From positions 12,546,174 to 12,610,173 of the forward strand of contig OU452223.1 of the NCBI GenBank assembly GCA_911728455.2: a stretch of 64,000 bases of DNA, written 5' to 3'. Positions 33,961 to 46,249 of the stretch are shown here, in pieces. A program made the position numbers and the translations under genes. The notes beneath the pieces were generated by a model. The model worked only from the letters and a program-made list of their open reading frames with translations, ran no database searches and was not told the origin of the DNA. This DNA comes from Marthasterias glacialis (lineage: Eukaryota > Echinodermata > Asteroidea > Forcipulatida > Asteriidae). Positions within the stretch are counted from its first letter, which is position 1; each line of letters begins with the position of its first letter.

Positions 33961-36761
33961 GTGTTAAGGCATCCAACATAACTACCAGTGTGATACTACA
34001 CACAACAGGTACACGCTCGGCATAATATGACATGCAGAAATTAAGTGGGTCAAAGGTTTATCTTGTAGGCAACCAACACGTTCTCAATGTCGGTATCACG
34101 CGGGCTCGAAGTGTGACGTCAAAATGTACAGGCCGACTCGGTGTATGCAGTAGACTTGGTATATGCATACGATTTACTCATATACGGGTGTTTTTCACGT
34201 TGGGTGGGGGTAGCTCAAAAATTTAACGACTTACCTCCCCCTCCACACCGACACAAAACAAAAATAATTAAATGGATAAATAAATACATTATACAAGTAT
34301 AAATATTTAAATATTTAGCGTTTAGCATTATAGAAAATGTATTCAGTGAGGTGCATCCGTCTAAAATTTGAACACTGGTCTAGGGACTGAGGAGCAGGAC
34401 ATCAATCCGTCAGACGTTTTTTTTGCTCGAAAACACAATAAAAGTGGGCGTACTTTTACGTTATCCAGACAATCACCCTAGTTACACGGATGGGTTGGAT
34501 AGCACAATCGACTACTAATTTTTACAGTCTACGTTATCATCGGCTTCATAACGCTTCACTCCACACACGCGATTGGATTTTATGCTCGCCGTAGACTGGC
34601 CCGCGCTAGGATAAAGACAGGAACCAGTCTTACCCACCCAATGGTTTCATTGGATCATTGTGCGCTATACTGCAATGTAATCTGTCAGATCTGTGTTTTG
34701 ATTGGTCCATAACATGCATCTGGCAGCTCGCGCTCGTCATTCGGCGTGTGGTGTGTGCTGGATGATGAGCTGGCACGGCCCGTTTTTTTTTTTCTGCTGA
34801 GCGAAAATGAACAGGGTACCAGTCACAGATGGTGTAAGTGACATGGTATTCTGGCTGGTTACCTTATTCTGGTTGTGCATAGCTACTTTATGTGCAGCTC
34901 AATGAAATTTTGCCCAAGATGATGATGTGCCTCAAAAAGGTGATAATTAGTGGGTTGTCGTCGTCAACGATTGTGCGTCAGGGGTGGGGAGGGGGGGGGG
35001 GGGGTCAAAGAGACATGGCCTAGGCCAACGGCAGTTACGTGACGTTCTAAGGCCAGTTGCAGGCGTTGCTCACGAACGAGCCCCGAAGTGTGGCGTCAGA
35101 TATTCGGGCTGGTGTGGTGTGCCAAATAATTCTTGAACATGGACGGCGCACTTGGGTTTTTCCCACCCGAATTATCTGCTAGTCATAAATACCTGAGACA
35201 GTTTATCCATTCTGATTGGCCGAGAGGGCATCACGTTGCCATGTTTAAACGGGCGATATAAACACGGTAAAAAGTGTTTAAAACCGGCTAGCTTGCGAAC
35301 GAAAAATATAGCCCCTGTATCAGAATAAAGAAGTATACGTGTTTCCAGCTGTTGGGTTTCTGATTGGCCGAGAGGGCATCAAGTGCCTATAACAGCTGCA
35401 GAGACATAAAGATCGACATTCCTTTCAAGGAATTGGCCCGTAAATATGGATAGAAATTTAACGCAGAGTCGAGCTGAGAAACTGTCAGATTTGTTCCCAA
35501 TTTTTGAAGGTTTTTGCATGTTTTTGACAGAAAGGCATTTATGAATGGGAATAAAAGTGTGCTGAATCGGTTTTTAACTATTGTTTAAAACCTCTGAGGG
35601 GCCTGGGGGTCGATAATTGCTCGAGAGATGCCCCGTGCAAAAATGTTGCAATGGAGAGGTTGCGTGACCCCTCGGGGAAAGTTCATTTTCGTAGTCATGT
35701 ACAAACTCAACGGCTGACAAGTCGTCTGCTGATGAATGATTTCCAGTGTCTGTTTGTGCACGCAGCATTAAAAAAAAGGTCTCGGTTGAAGTCACGTGAA
35801 ACCTCTCTATACGGAGATTCACAATACAGGGCGCCATCAAGAGTCTGTGCAAGAAAACTAATTTTCAAAGAAGGAAGTTGACAATCATTGAACACAGTGA
35901 GAGATTTTATTCGCAGAGATAAGCATTTTTAAGCTTTGCATAAAAAATAATAAAATTGTTACTCGAACGCACACAAATAGAACATTTGTAAAAAGCTTAA
36001 TTTTTCCAAAGATTTATTGACTTTTCCACATGATAGAATACTGTAACTATATAGGCCCTCTATTTCACCCACGATGTTTTTGTTGCTCTCTCTGTTTTCC
36101 TGCTGATGTTGTTGTTGTTTATTGCAAGCAAAGAATTCATTCATGTTTCCAAGAAAAGCCCCACTAAAATCCTGCTCATGATAAGCAAGTCAAAAATGAC
36201 ATTAAACGCCAACGCATAATCTATTAGCAAGATGTGGCTAACCTCAAAGGCTGTTGTTAAAACATCTGGTGCGTGGGTAAAACAATTAACAAACTTTTGC
36301 GGAAGTACACTTCCAGAAAATGTCAGGAACTGCACTTAGGCTGGTGCTCCTGTTGTCGGATTAAATGACCATTTAACAATGGTACACTTTGAAGTAAGTG
36401 GGTTTACTTTAAGCTACACTCTTGTACTTTATGAAATCAACCATCTGAAATGTGGGTTATATCTTTTTTTTTTTTAAATAGAAATTGTGTTTTCAGCACA
36501 GTGCGTAACTAGGTTTTTCTGAGGCAGCTGATACAATCTGATACAATCGGCGTGATTTCAATGAAATCTTAAAACAGTTGTTCTAATTTGTCAGCTCATA
36601 TCTTGAACTTGTAAGTGGTTTCTAATCAGATATATGGTATTTATTAAGTAACCGCCACCAGAAAGTATATCCAAAAGGAGCATGACGTGCCTTTGTAACT
36701 CTTTCGACCGAATTACTTTTAAAGAAACTTCACTGCAGAACTCTCTTTTTAAAAGAGTATT

Positions 36762-37118
36762 AAAGCTCCAGCTCAACATTGGTAAACTGACTTTAAATGC
36801 TTTCATTCTTTGCAGAAATCAAGATATTTGTAACTAAACCAACCTGTGAAAATGCCATCTCATTTCGCTGTGCCGTTTGCGAGAAAACGGTAAAAATGCA
36901 TTCAGCATTTATTTTGTACGCATTCCTGCAGGCAGAGTTTTCGTCTCACTGTTACAAGAACTAATTTTGGATCTGATTTCATTTATTATTTATACTTCAG
37001 GCAGAAATACTTCAAGGAAAGTTTTTTACCATTATTCTTTACACCATGAGTGTATAAGGATACATGTAAATCTGTGAACATTTATGTTTTTTTTCTTACT
37101 AATGTTGAGCTGGGGCTT
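36762..37118. mobile_element. MITE with AGCCCCAGCTCAACATT termini, copy 2
   Basis: Full-length homologue of the element at 1812-2172 in the same orientation. The ends are AAGCTCCAGCTCAACATTGG and CTAATGTTGAGCTGGGGCTT. Internal similarity is continuous with small gaps. Confidence 0.75.
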
Positions 37119-37816
37119 GACGTTATAAAATCCGCTGAACTTTTTTTTTCTTCAAAATGTAAAAGCAAAACGATTTAATCGTGGATAGACCGGCAATCAA
37201 GATAAAATGCTACTGAAGGTTCCGGTCTCAGAAAATTGTTGGAAGAGTTTTGCTGTAATGGGTAAAATCATAAACTGTAGGATAATTTCCATGACCAATT
37301 CAATGATTGGAAAAAAAATAACTGTTTTTCTTTTCGTTGGTTCCCAAGCATTCTCTTAATTAAATTTGGTACCAGAACAATCCGCACAGAGAGATTATTT
37401 TCCGTCTGAAAAACCACGATTGAAACCGTTCTATCGTTTTTTTATTCGCATCATTGCAAAGCAGTTGAAGTACCGAGTAAATTAAAAAAAAAAAAAAAAA
37501 AAAATCTTACAACATTTTCAATGCCATTTTCAGAGGTCAGTGTCCCTTTAAGACTTTTTAACGACACTGCTTCTGTTCGGTTTCCTCTTTCAAAAAGCAC
37601 TAACAAATGCACAGACTCGTGATAAAACGAGATTTGAATGCAGTTCTCGAATGTTAAAGCTTTTGTAAAATCGCTTACCTCCTTGACCGTCACTATTATT
37701 CTCAAGCATTTTGCTTACATTCGCCTCCTGTCCTGTTTTGCCTGTTCTTGTAGTCGTCTGGTGAAAAATAGAGTAAAAACTGCAAGATAAAAAAAAGTTG
37801 GGTATTCTGGTGTTTG

Positions 37817-38130
37817 TTTTCATATCTGAGTCATCAGGACGTAGGTTCGAATCCCGGTCATGACACTTGTGTCCTTGAGCAATAATTGCTTCAAATAGGG
37901 GAATAGACAGTTATGTTTGTCTCGTAACAGATTCATTTACCCCTCCCTGTTCTTAGCTGTGCCGTGAAGAGACTTGCATTTATATTTGGCCATGTCTTGT
38001 TTCTGCACTTTGGGGCAGGTTTTTATCCCTTCAAAAAGTAGCCCACACCTCGAGTAGCCTTTGGGCCTTGTGATGGGCAAATTGCATTAAAAAAAAAAAA
38101 TAAATAAATAAAAAATAAATAAAAAAGTGG
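37817..38130 (+). mobile_element. SINE with B box and A-rich tail
   Basis: A perfect RNA polymerase III B box GGTTCGAATCC lies at about 37852-37862, ahead of a ~250-bp body. The element ends in a poly(A)/(AAAT)n tail at 38087-38127. No acceptor stem or anticodon arm can be folded, so it is not a tRNA gene. The 5' end is approximate. Confidence 0.75.
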
Positions 38131-38486
38131 GTTTACGGGTGAAGAACCTGGGCGTCAATCTGTACTTTTTGTTTTCTTCTCAGTCATCTTGCCCATTTTT
38201 TAGAGGACAATAATTTGTGGTCTGAAACACCGGCACTTGTAGGTACTTTAATTAATGGTTTTCTCCATTAACTTTGAACCACACAGGCGGATTCTCTAAT
38301 GTAATTTAAGGTCACCAGAAACCGCATCTTACCAAGGTTTTTAACAAAAAAGGGGACCCAGTGGTCGGACAGATCGAGGACATCTTTGGTTTGATTTTTT
38401 GTGGACAAAAAAACAACAACCGGGTCGTCACTAAAAACAAAGTCCAAAATAAGGAGAACAAAGAGATGTCTTCATTTCACCGGGTC

Positions 38487-38665
38487 TTTATAGACTAATC
38501 CGATCACCGCACCGGTCGCCGCACGCGCGCGTTCACACACATGCCACGCATGCTGATTGGTACATAGGCGCGCTGACGGGTTCTTGTGGTGTCCGCGCGT
38601 GTGCGGCAGCCATAGCTGCGGTGGTGTACAACACCATAAACGAGCGCTGCTCGGATCAGTGTATA
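38487..38665. mobile_element. MITE with TATAGACTAATCCGATCA-like ends
   Basis: The left end TATAGACTAATCCGATCA and the right end TCGGATCAGTGTATA are imperfect inverted repeats. The interior is rich in CACGCGCG and CATGCC motifs like those at 14251-14447. Confidence 0.55.
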
Positions 38666-39044
38666 GAAACATGACGTGTGTGTCGTGTCGGGGTTTGGGC
38701 GTTGGGGGGCTGTAAGTATAATGGAAGTATAATTAAATAACTGTTCTTCTTTAAACATGGCTGTAATGGTTTGAAAGGGATGTCACACTTCCACTAATGC
38801 CCAGGATACTTATTTGTATCGTAATTTTTTTGGAAAGACTTTTTTACTTTTTATGTTAAATATATTATTAATTGAGGCATTCTAGACGAATTCTAGTGTA
38901 ATTTGGAACGAAAGGGGAAAAAAAAAAACCAACAGCACAAAAAAAAAACCCTACAAACAATCAAACAAAACACAACAACAAAATATTAACTAAATAAAAC
39001 AAAATCTTTTTAAATAAGAAAATATATATTTATATAAAGTGATA

Positions 39045-39179
39045 ATAGACCGATCCATTAAGCCCCGCCCTTGCTGTACTGACCAATCACAGACGTGATT
39101 GCGCCAACAAAAAGTCAGATAAACGCGTTAGCGCATATGGCGCGCGTGCACAGTGGGCGGGCTGAATGGGTTGGTCTAT
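39045..39179. mobile_element. MITE with ATAGACCGATCCATTAAGCC ends
   Basis: Left ATAGACCGATCCATTAAGCC continues CCGCCC; the right GGGCGGGCTGAATGGGTTGG, ending TCTAT, is its inverse with few mismatches. A related partial copy (AGACCGATCCATTACGCCCC...TTGACCAATCACAG) is at 21515-21560. Confidence 0.75.
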
Positions 39180-42100
39180 CATAAAAATATGAAAAACAAT
39201 AATAAATACGGAATATATCATTGAACGCTTTAGGGGTTCAGGGAATAAACGTGCGACCCAGCACTTCCAGTCATACGTTTCTGCCTTCACTCTAATTTGA
39301 CAAAAACACAACATCTAAACTGAAAAGGCCAATCAGTTATCGTGTCTTTTTATTACTTTGCATGTGGTTTACAATAGACGAAAACAATTTTCAATATTAA
39401 GTCAAGAAGTACAATTATAAATAATATAACATAAAAAAGAGAAAAAAAAACTAAAATAAATAAAGAAACCTTGCAATTTACAAGCTCACGTTAGTCCCTT
39501 CTGTAACTGCAGTTTACATTTTTTTAATGCTCAACTGCACGTAGTACAATTTACCTAATGAACCCACACTCCGGTCCAGTATTGAATAGTCTTGCACGTT
39601 CATTAGAGGCTGGCCTTTCGCTGTTTTTATTATGATTAAACTTGTCAAAGATGATTGCTGCCCTCTATACGATGTCAATGCCCGTTTTTTCTTCCAAATC
39701 TACAGCAGTTATTATTTTTCAGCGGGGAGAAAAAACAAACAAAATCAAACCAAAACAATTTGAAAGGAGCGAGGGTACCATCACAATTGAAGGGGAATTA
39801 ATTAAAAAAATAAGGAAGTCATCCGCTTTTTTTCTCCAATCCAAAATAAACAAACTTAAAAATTAAATCATAACATACGAGTTATACATCATCGAAAGCA
39901 AACAGTGAGATTACATTAAAGTAGACAACAGTATTTGCGTTTACTGTCAGTGTAGTCTCTGTCGATGCAGGAAACGAATTGTATGATTACTTTGGCTGCA
40001 TTGTACCGACACAAATACAGAAGGAATTCATCCTTGCTCAACGATGAGTTTAAAAATACGCCCGTGCCATTATCAGGAAAAACTAAAATATATACAATTC
40101 GTTTCCCCAACATGGAATAAACCAACGATTATAGCGCCCCCAACGGTGACCCCAGTAAAAAATAGTTTCTAACGTCATGTTGTTGATTCCGTCCAAATAA
40201 ACAAGTTTGCAAAGTTTTATACCATTTGGACAAAATACAAAAGTTATAGGGAAAATACAATGTTGACCCATATTTTGCTAAAAACTACAAAAAATGCCTC
40301 CAATGGCAGTTTTTGTTTTATCTTTTACGTTATCATGTCAAACTTAAGGAAGAAATTTGCAAAATACGGGGGTGGGCCACACTTTGTGCCCCCTTGTCCC
40401 CGTTTAATGTCCGAAAAAGCCTGGTCCTGATATAGGGTTAACTACCAAGACACATAATGATTGTGGGATGTTTTAAAATGCAGTACCTTGAACGAAAGCT
40501 TCTAACTTTCTTGAATCTATGAAAAGTAGCTATTTCAAATTTATATCAAAATTTCTATGGTCAAATCGGCCAAAAGTTTGACCTTGCATCTTCAAAAGAA
40601 CAATTATACTAGGACATGAAAATAATAATAATAATTCGGATTAGCAATGTATCGGTACCGGTATAGTTGCGGATCCAGAAACTTCCAACGCAGCGTTAAT
40701 CTGTGTACATTTGACGGATTATGTAAACTGTCTGACAGTAACAATGGTTTCACTGGACATAATTTTTTTTTAAAATCTGAAATGATCAAAATATTCTCTC
40801 ACAGAGAGTATGAAGAGTGTTATGTTCTTCTACACTGCAATGTAGAGCCTGTGGTGTAGGCCTACATAAAAAATAGGGGAAAACATTTCCTCGAAACATA
40901 CGTGATAGTCTGTAAAGATCAACATTTTAAGACAGTTAGAAACCATTTCTTTGACGCCACGTGATCACGATCATTTTGTAATTCTTCGAAAGCTCTCAGG
41001 AAGAGGGAAAATCTTAGCACGTCAGCCACTGTTTTTCACGTCAGGTTTAATCATGAGTCACGGTGTTTTCTTTATTGATTTCTACAGAAGCGAAGCTTTA
41101 GCGTAATTAATTCGAGGATCATTGCTCCTGAACGATTCAACCTGAACGATTCAACCCCACCGCTCCATTTTGTTCCACATTCTCAGAAAACTCAACATGT
41201 GCAAAAAAATATGAAGGAAAAAAAATGCGTTTGGGTATCAGGCCGTTTGGGGGAGTTGCTGCAAAACACTGCGCGGCGTTACACACACACGGTCATTATT
41301 ATTATATCCAAGCAAAAAATAAGAGCGTTTTAAATCATTTATGATACTGTCTGTTGCAGCAAAGATCATCATAATGATTTTATTACTCTACAGCAACCGC
41401 CTCTCTGCTTTTCCCCATCAATTAACGTCCATGGCCACGAGACATTCGGTGAAGGAACAGGAAAATCCCATTATTTTTTATTCTCGCTTCTTTCTCTGTA
41501 AATGAAATAAACGCACTGTCGTCACGCGGTCCTTGGTTCGCTAAGTTTTGTATTAAAAGTCCCTTTATGTGTTTAATTGGAATAGACATTCATCCAGTCT
41601 GAACTAAATGACAATGGATCGAAACAACTTTAAAGGAAAAATGTCAGTTCAAAATACAAACGTATTTACTTCCACAAGGAAAGGAAAGCTTAACTAGAGA
41701 AAGAGTGTACTAAAATCTTGTTTAAAGGTAAAATGTAGGATTGGTAAAGCTGATTTTTTGGTAAAGCAGTTTTCGTACTTTGTTTGATTCAATATATACA
41801 TAAACAAACCTTAGAAAGGTGAGCTCAACCAGTCGTCTGAGTCAGGAGAAAATAGCGAAAAACTGTGCACTGCACTTTTCAGCATACATTGATCTTAATT
41901 TCGATCGTTACAACCGAAATTAAAATGGGGGTCTTCCAGTTCTATTTTCAAAGCATTTCAGACAGAAATGTTCCTATGCAAGATTGGTACTGGTTTGAAC
42001 TTTATAATCAGTGAGCTTTCAGACTGATACTAATACATTTTCAGTTCGATTTTCACCAATATTCTACAGTTAAACAAGTAATAATAAGCCATTAATGTTC

Positions 42101-42310
42101 TGTGAAATCCATATCAATCAATTTAGTAACAAGAATAAAATAACTTTGTTTTACATAATACCAACATTTTGATAAATGAAATCTTTACGGGCAGTTTGGG
42201 TTTAGGCTTCGATCCACATCAAGCGTTCAAATGGTTCCACGGACCAATCAAGCGAGGAATTTGTTAAAACCTCTCCGTGTGCTTAACGCGGTATTTACAC
42301 TTAACCCACT

Positions 42311-42711
42311 GTGCGTTCAAATGTATGTTTACCATTGCCCGTATAAAGATGGCCGACTTGACACTGTGTGGCGTCAAGTGGGAACTATCCATTAAAAAAT
42401 ATAAAGAAAGTCGATCAACAAACGAATAAGGGAACGTGTTTTGAATGATATTTCTACAGGTTCCGGTGTAAAACCAAAGAGCTGTGCTAACACCTAGTGT
42501 TGTCATCAATTGTGCGTTCAAATGTATTCACCATTGCCCGTATAAAGATAGCCGACTTGACACTGTGTGGCGTCAAGTGGGAACTATCCATTAATTAAAA
42601 CATATAAAGAAAGTCAATCAACAAATGGACCAGGGACGTGTTTTGAATGATATTTTTACAGCTTCCAGTTCCAAACTAAAGAGCTGTGTGAACACCTAGT
42701 GTTGTCATCGG
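42311..42711. repeat. Tandem duplication, two ~200-bp units
   Basis: Unit 1 (42311-42511) and unit 2 (42512-42711) both begin GTGCGTTCAAATGTAT and end CACCTAGTGTTGTCATC. They share CATTGCCCGTATAAAGAT, GGCGTCAAGTGGGAACTATC and GTGTTTTGAATGATATTT, with roughly 10% differences and small indels. Confidence 0.92.
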
Positions 42712-43207
42712 GTAGCTGCAATTATGGGTCGTGGTGACACCGAAGGGTGCACCCAAAATAAACAGTGCCGGCCTGAACCAATGAACTTGGCCTCTTTAAC
42801 AATATGGGGGTGGAGGGGGGAGGGTGTGGGGCTCAACATTTCTTATAACTCAAAGACTTGAGGTTAATCGCTTTTAGGAGTGGTTGAAGTGAGTGGTTCA
42901 ATATTGTTCCTTGGGTTATTGGATTCTAACTTTGGTCTCCATAAAAAAAGTGTCACTGAATACTCTATTTTATCTGTTTTTATTCCGAGAGGCTGATGAG
43001 ACTTATTTAATATAAACATATTTTCACTGTTATTTTATGTAAATATTTAGCATTTCGTATCGGTTGCTTGTATTAAGTGAGATTTTGTAGGGTGTACCCT
43101 CAGCGTTAACACCATCTTGGCAGATGTGAACTTTTGACTCGCACACCATCTCGCCATAATTGTGCGGGGAAAAAAAATAAATAAACGAGAGTAAAGATTA
43201 CTCTTAC

Positions 43208-43299
43208 AACTTTGAAGGTTTTAGAAGGGCTGGAATCAGTTTCGTGTACAACCATGTACGTCAAACTAGTCACTCCTTGTGCTGTCACGATAACAATGT
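43208..43299 (-). CDS. Weak candidate internal exon
   Basis: The minus-strand frame DIVIVTAQGVTSLTYMVVHE then TDSSPSKTFKV is bounded by a TAG acceptor and a GTAAGAG donor. The upstream pyrimidine tract is poor and no family is recognised. The entry phase would fit after the candidate at 52632-52709, but that may be chance. Confidence 0.15.
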
Positions 43300-43397
43300 C
43301 TATTTGTGTTTAAATTCCCTATAATCTCAACCTCCATAAAGCTTTGATATAAATTCCATTACGTTAAAAAAAACTAATTAAGTGGCTTCTAGTAGTT

Positions 43398-43399
<2 letters not shown>

Positions 43400-43445
<46 letters not shown>
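43400..43445. repeat. (GA)n microsatellite
   Basis: About 22 uninterrupted GA units followed by a G-rich segment. Confidence 0.95.
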
Positions 43446-43450
<5 letters not shown>

Positions 43451-45160
43451 GGGGGGGAGGGTGGTAAATTAAAGGCGTCACTAAATGTGCTGAATGACGT
43501 TTTGCACACATAACTAGCTGCTGAAGTACCGTAGGCTCCGAAAATAATCATAAATACTTCCTCAACATTTCATCGGTGGCCTGCTTGTATAAGGTTACTT
43601 TTGATATCACTTTCATATGATACTTTTATTTTGCACTCCACCCTCCATTTGTAATTACGCAGAGACAGTGAAAGTCAAACTGTGGAGTTTGGGATTGGCT
43701 TAATTGTTTATTCCTAACAAACACCAAGCAGCGCGTGCATTGTCTTTGGACGAAGAGCACTTTCAGTCAATAATTTATTGCATAGATGTCATAATTGAGA
43801 TGTGGATAAAGAAAATTATTTTGTTTTACCTTACAACGATGTGTGATAAACACTGTTAACTCGGTGCTTTCCTGATCTCTGTAGGAGAAAAAAAATCACA
43901 GGCATTCTACTAGGGTGGGAAACCCCCCCCCCCCCCCCCCATTCTAGAACAGGTGTCTTTTACTACCAGGGTCAAATTTTATTGAGTTGCTGAAGTAGAA
44001 AATATCGCTTAACACTTTTCTGCTAAGCACAACTCAGCAGGACACCAGTTACAGTTTGTACACCTGACATGGTATTTTAATTGGTAACCTTATTCGGTGT
44101 GACCCGGAACCAGTGTCAACATGACCCGTCAATGTGTCGAACTCACGCAAAATCAGAGTCAATTTTTTTTTAAAAACAGTTTCCGATTCAGCCTGTCTTA
44201 TAGGTCAATTCTGACCTGGGATTTTTGAGGGTGCACTAATATATACTGCCTTTAATGCCATATTCTGCATTTTGAACATGATTTGAGATTTAGTTTCTAG
44301 ACCATTCTCGGATGACGTCACAAAATTACCGGGCAGCCATGTTTAATTACAAAACAACATGCACAGTGTGATTATGTTACATGCCTTTTACTGCATTTAT
44401 GTCTTCACCAACAGCTTGGACACTATGCCTCCGTTTACAACAACTTAATATTTAAGTCAGAAATTTTGTGAAACTGCGGAAATATACGCTATAAATACAT
44501 TGATAATTTACGACAGCACCTCATTTGAGTTTCACTTGAAGTCGCAGCATGTAAATTGTAATCCAATATGACATATATTTTGCGTTGCTAAGGTTCAATG
44601 TGACGTCAGTGGGAAAAAAGGGTCAATTTATACTAACACTGGCCTACCAAAAACCAATTCGAAAACGTCTCGCTGTGGTGTGAACAGTCAGTGACATTTT
44701 AACACTCTACGATAACATGAACGACACATATTTTGTGAACTACATAATCATTACTGGAATGCTCTCTCCTATAGTATTTCTTCGAGGTAAAAAAAAATAA
44801 AAAAATCGTGAAGAGAACAAAACGATATTTAACAAAATGTGAATATATTTTTCCAAAATTGAAAAAGCACAATGTACAAGAGCAGAACAAAAATGCTTTT
44901 AAGATATATAACAAGATTGAAGTCTAGCTTCTTGGTGCGCATACAGTGCGATTAATGGTTCGTGGTGTTACCCATGGCTGGGAGTAGAACGAGTTTGGGC
45001 CCCAACATTTAGGTAATAACAGTCCGTGACGATCACTAATTTCTCCACATTTGTTTTTTGAAAATGATTGTGTGTCAGGAGTCTGGTTTCTCGAAAACAG
45101 CTCTCTGTGTTATTATGGGGTTCACATAAACCAACACATCGTCAATGACCGAAGACATGC

Positions 45161-46249
45161 TCATGAGCTAACAGTGAGCAGTTCTTCCCGAGACGTTCGC
45201 ACCCGAAAGCATCGTCCAAAGAGCTTGTTGGAGGTTTTTCTGAAGGGGTCATTTCTGGTGTAGTAAATGACAACATTCCAGAGGCTGTTCAGGAGTAGGA
45301 GTATCTGAGACACAAAAGCAACGGCTGGGGGCACCGGCTCTTCGCGAAAGTTCTCCCAGGCTATTGTTGTGTAATACGGCGTCCAGGACACTCCGGCGAC
45401 CACCGCCATGATGAAAAACGTCATGGCCGCTTTGGCGTCCGGGTTATTGCGCGCCGAGTTGGCGCGTCGACGACGCGGGCCACTGCGACGGGATGGCGAC
45501 GACTGGGCAGCGTCCGAGTTACTTTCAACGTCGCTGGTCCCTGGGGGGTTGATATCTCCTATTGTAATAGCATCCACTCTTGAGGCGTGGCGAGTGGCCA
45601 AGAAGAACAGCCTGGCGTGTAAAATGACGGTGACTAACATCGGTACGGCTATGAACAGAGTCATGCCGAGCTGTCCAAGATAATCGTCCCCACTGTCGGC
45701 GTCGATGAAGCAGGTACTGAAGTTTTCGTAGTAGAACGTGGAGCGATTGGGGACGAGTAGGTACAGCAAGGCCCAGATTAACACTACTGCGAGCAGCAAC
45801 GCTTCAGCAATGACTGCCCGGCGGACGGTGACAATCGTCGGGTACCGGAGGGGCCAGACCACTGCGATGTACCGCTCTATATTGATTGCTAGAACACACA
45901 GGCCAGCGTTGAAGTACAGAGCGTGACACATGGCCACCACGTAACAGTAAGTATCTCCGTATGGCCAACGCTGTATTGCCGTGGATCCGACGACCGGTAC
46001 ACAGACCAATAAACCGACCAGCAGATCGCTGATTGTCAGCGACACCAGGAACAGTTTGGTGACCGGGTGGACTCCGTGCTCGGTGTAGCGTAGGACGATC
46101 AAACACATCGTGTTGCCAATTAGGACGAGGACGGCAACAATGCCCAGAACGCAGGCCTTCAGGACTGACACTGTGGTGATATTATTAGGGCTAGCTGGTG
46201 ATGAACTCGGTGCTATGTTGCTGGCTAAAACCGCCATCACTCCGTCCAT
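45161..46249 (-). CDS. Class A (rhodopsin-like) G protein-coupled receptor, intronless
   Basis: A single exon of 362 aa with seven hydrophobic helices (about 31-54, 66-88, 103-125, 145-167, 192-216, 274-296, 308-330). Landmarks: GN46 in TM1, SLTISD75LL in TM2, C102 and C180 for the extracellular disulfide, ERY125-127 after TM3, SW289TP291 in TM6, and N325-V-V-I-Y329 where NPxxY is expected. The N-terminal sequon is N23-I-T. ICL3 (217-272) is Ser/Arg-rich. The C-tail is short and lacks a clear palmitoylation motif beyond C347. There is no Asp at the TM3 position used by amine receptors (Cys/His there), so it is probably not aminergic; the ligand is unknown. The start is supported by an in-frame upstream TAA with no ATG between, and by a strong Kozak context (AAAGATGG). 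Confidence 0.93.
   Translation of the reverse strand: MDGVMAVLASNIAPSSSPASPNNITTVSVLKACVLGIVAVLVLIGNTMCLIVLRYTEHGVHPVTKLFLVSLTISDLLVGLLVCVPVVGSTAIQRWPYGDTYCYVVAMCHALYFNAGLCVLAINIERYIAVVWPLRYPTIVTVRRAVIAEALLLAVVLIWALLYLLVPNRSTFYYENFSTCFIDADSGDDYLGQLGMTLFIAVPMLVTVILHARLFFLATRHASRVDAITIGDINPPGTSDVESNSDAAQSSPSRRSGPRRRRANSARNNPDAKAAMTFFIMAVVAGVSWTPYYTTIAWENFREEPVPPAVAFVSQILLLLNSLWNVVIYYTRNDPFRKTSNKLFGRCFRVRTSREELLTVSS

Larger units (their letters stand above)
33323..45160. other. Intergenic region between the SRCR gene and the receptor
   Basis: No convincing gene was found. It contains MITEs (33813-33960, 36762-37118, 38487-38665, 39045-39179), a SINE (37817-38130), a tandem duplication (42311-42711), a (GA)n tract (43400-43445), a C tract (43923-43940), and one weak exon-like segment (43208-43299). 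Short poly-G/poly-A tracts are frequent. Confidence 0.55.

Noticed and set aside
35574-35852. 92-aa minus-strand frame
   Set aside because: No domain, no splice context and no start context; probably chance.
37817-37900. tRNA gene suggested by GGTTCGAATCC
   Set aside because: No acceptor, D or anticodon stems can be paired around it, and an A-rich retroposon tail follows; it is a SINE.
45408-46106. Antisense and alternative-frame open frames over the receptor
   Set aside because: They are shadows of the GC-richer receptor exon, with no independent motif.
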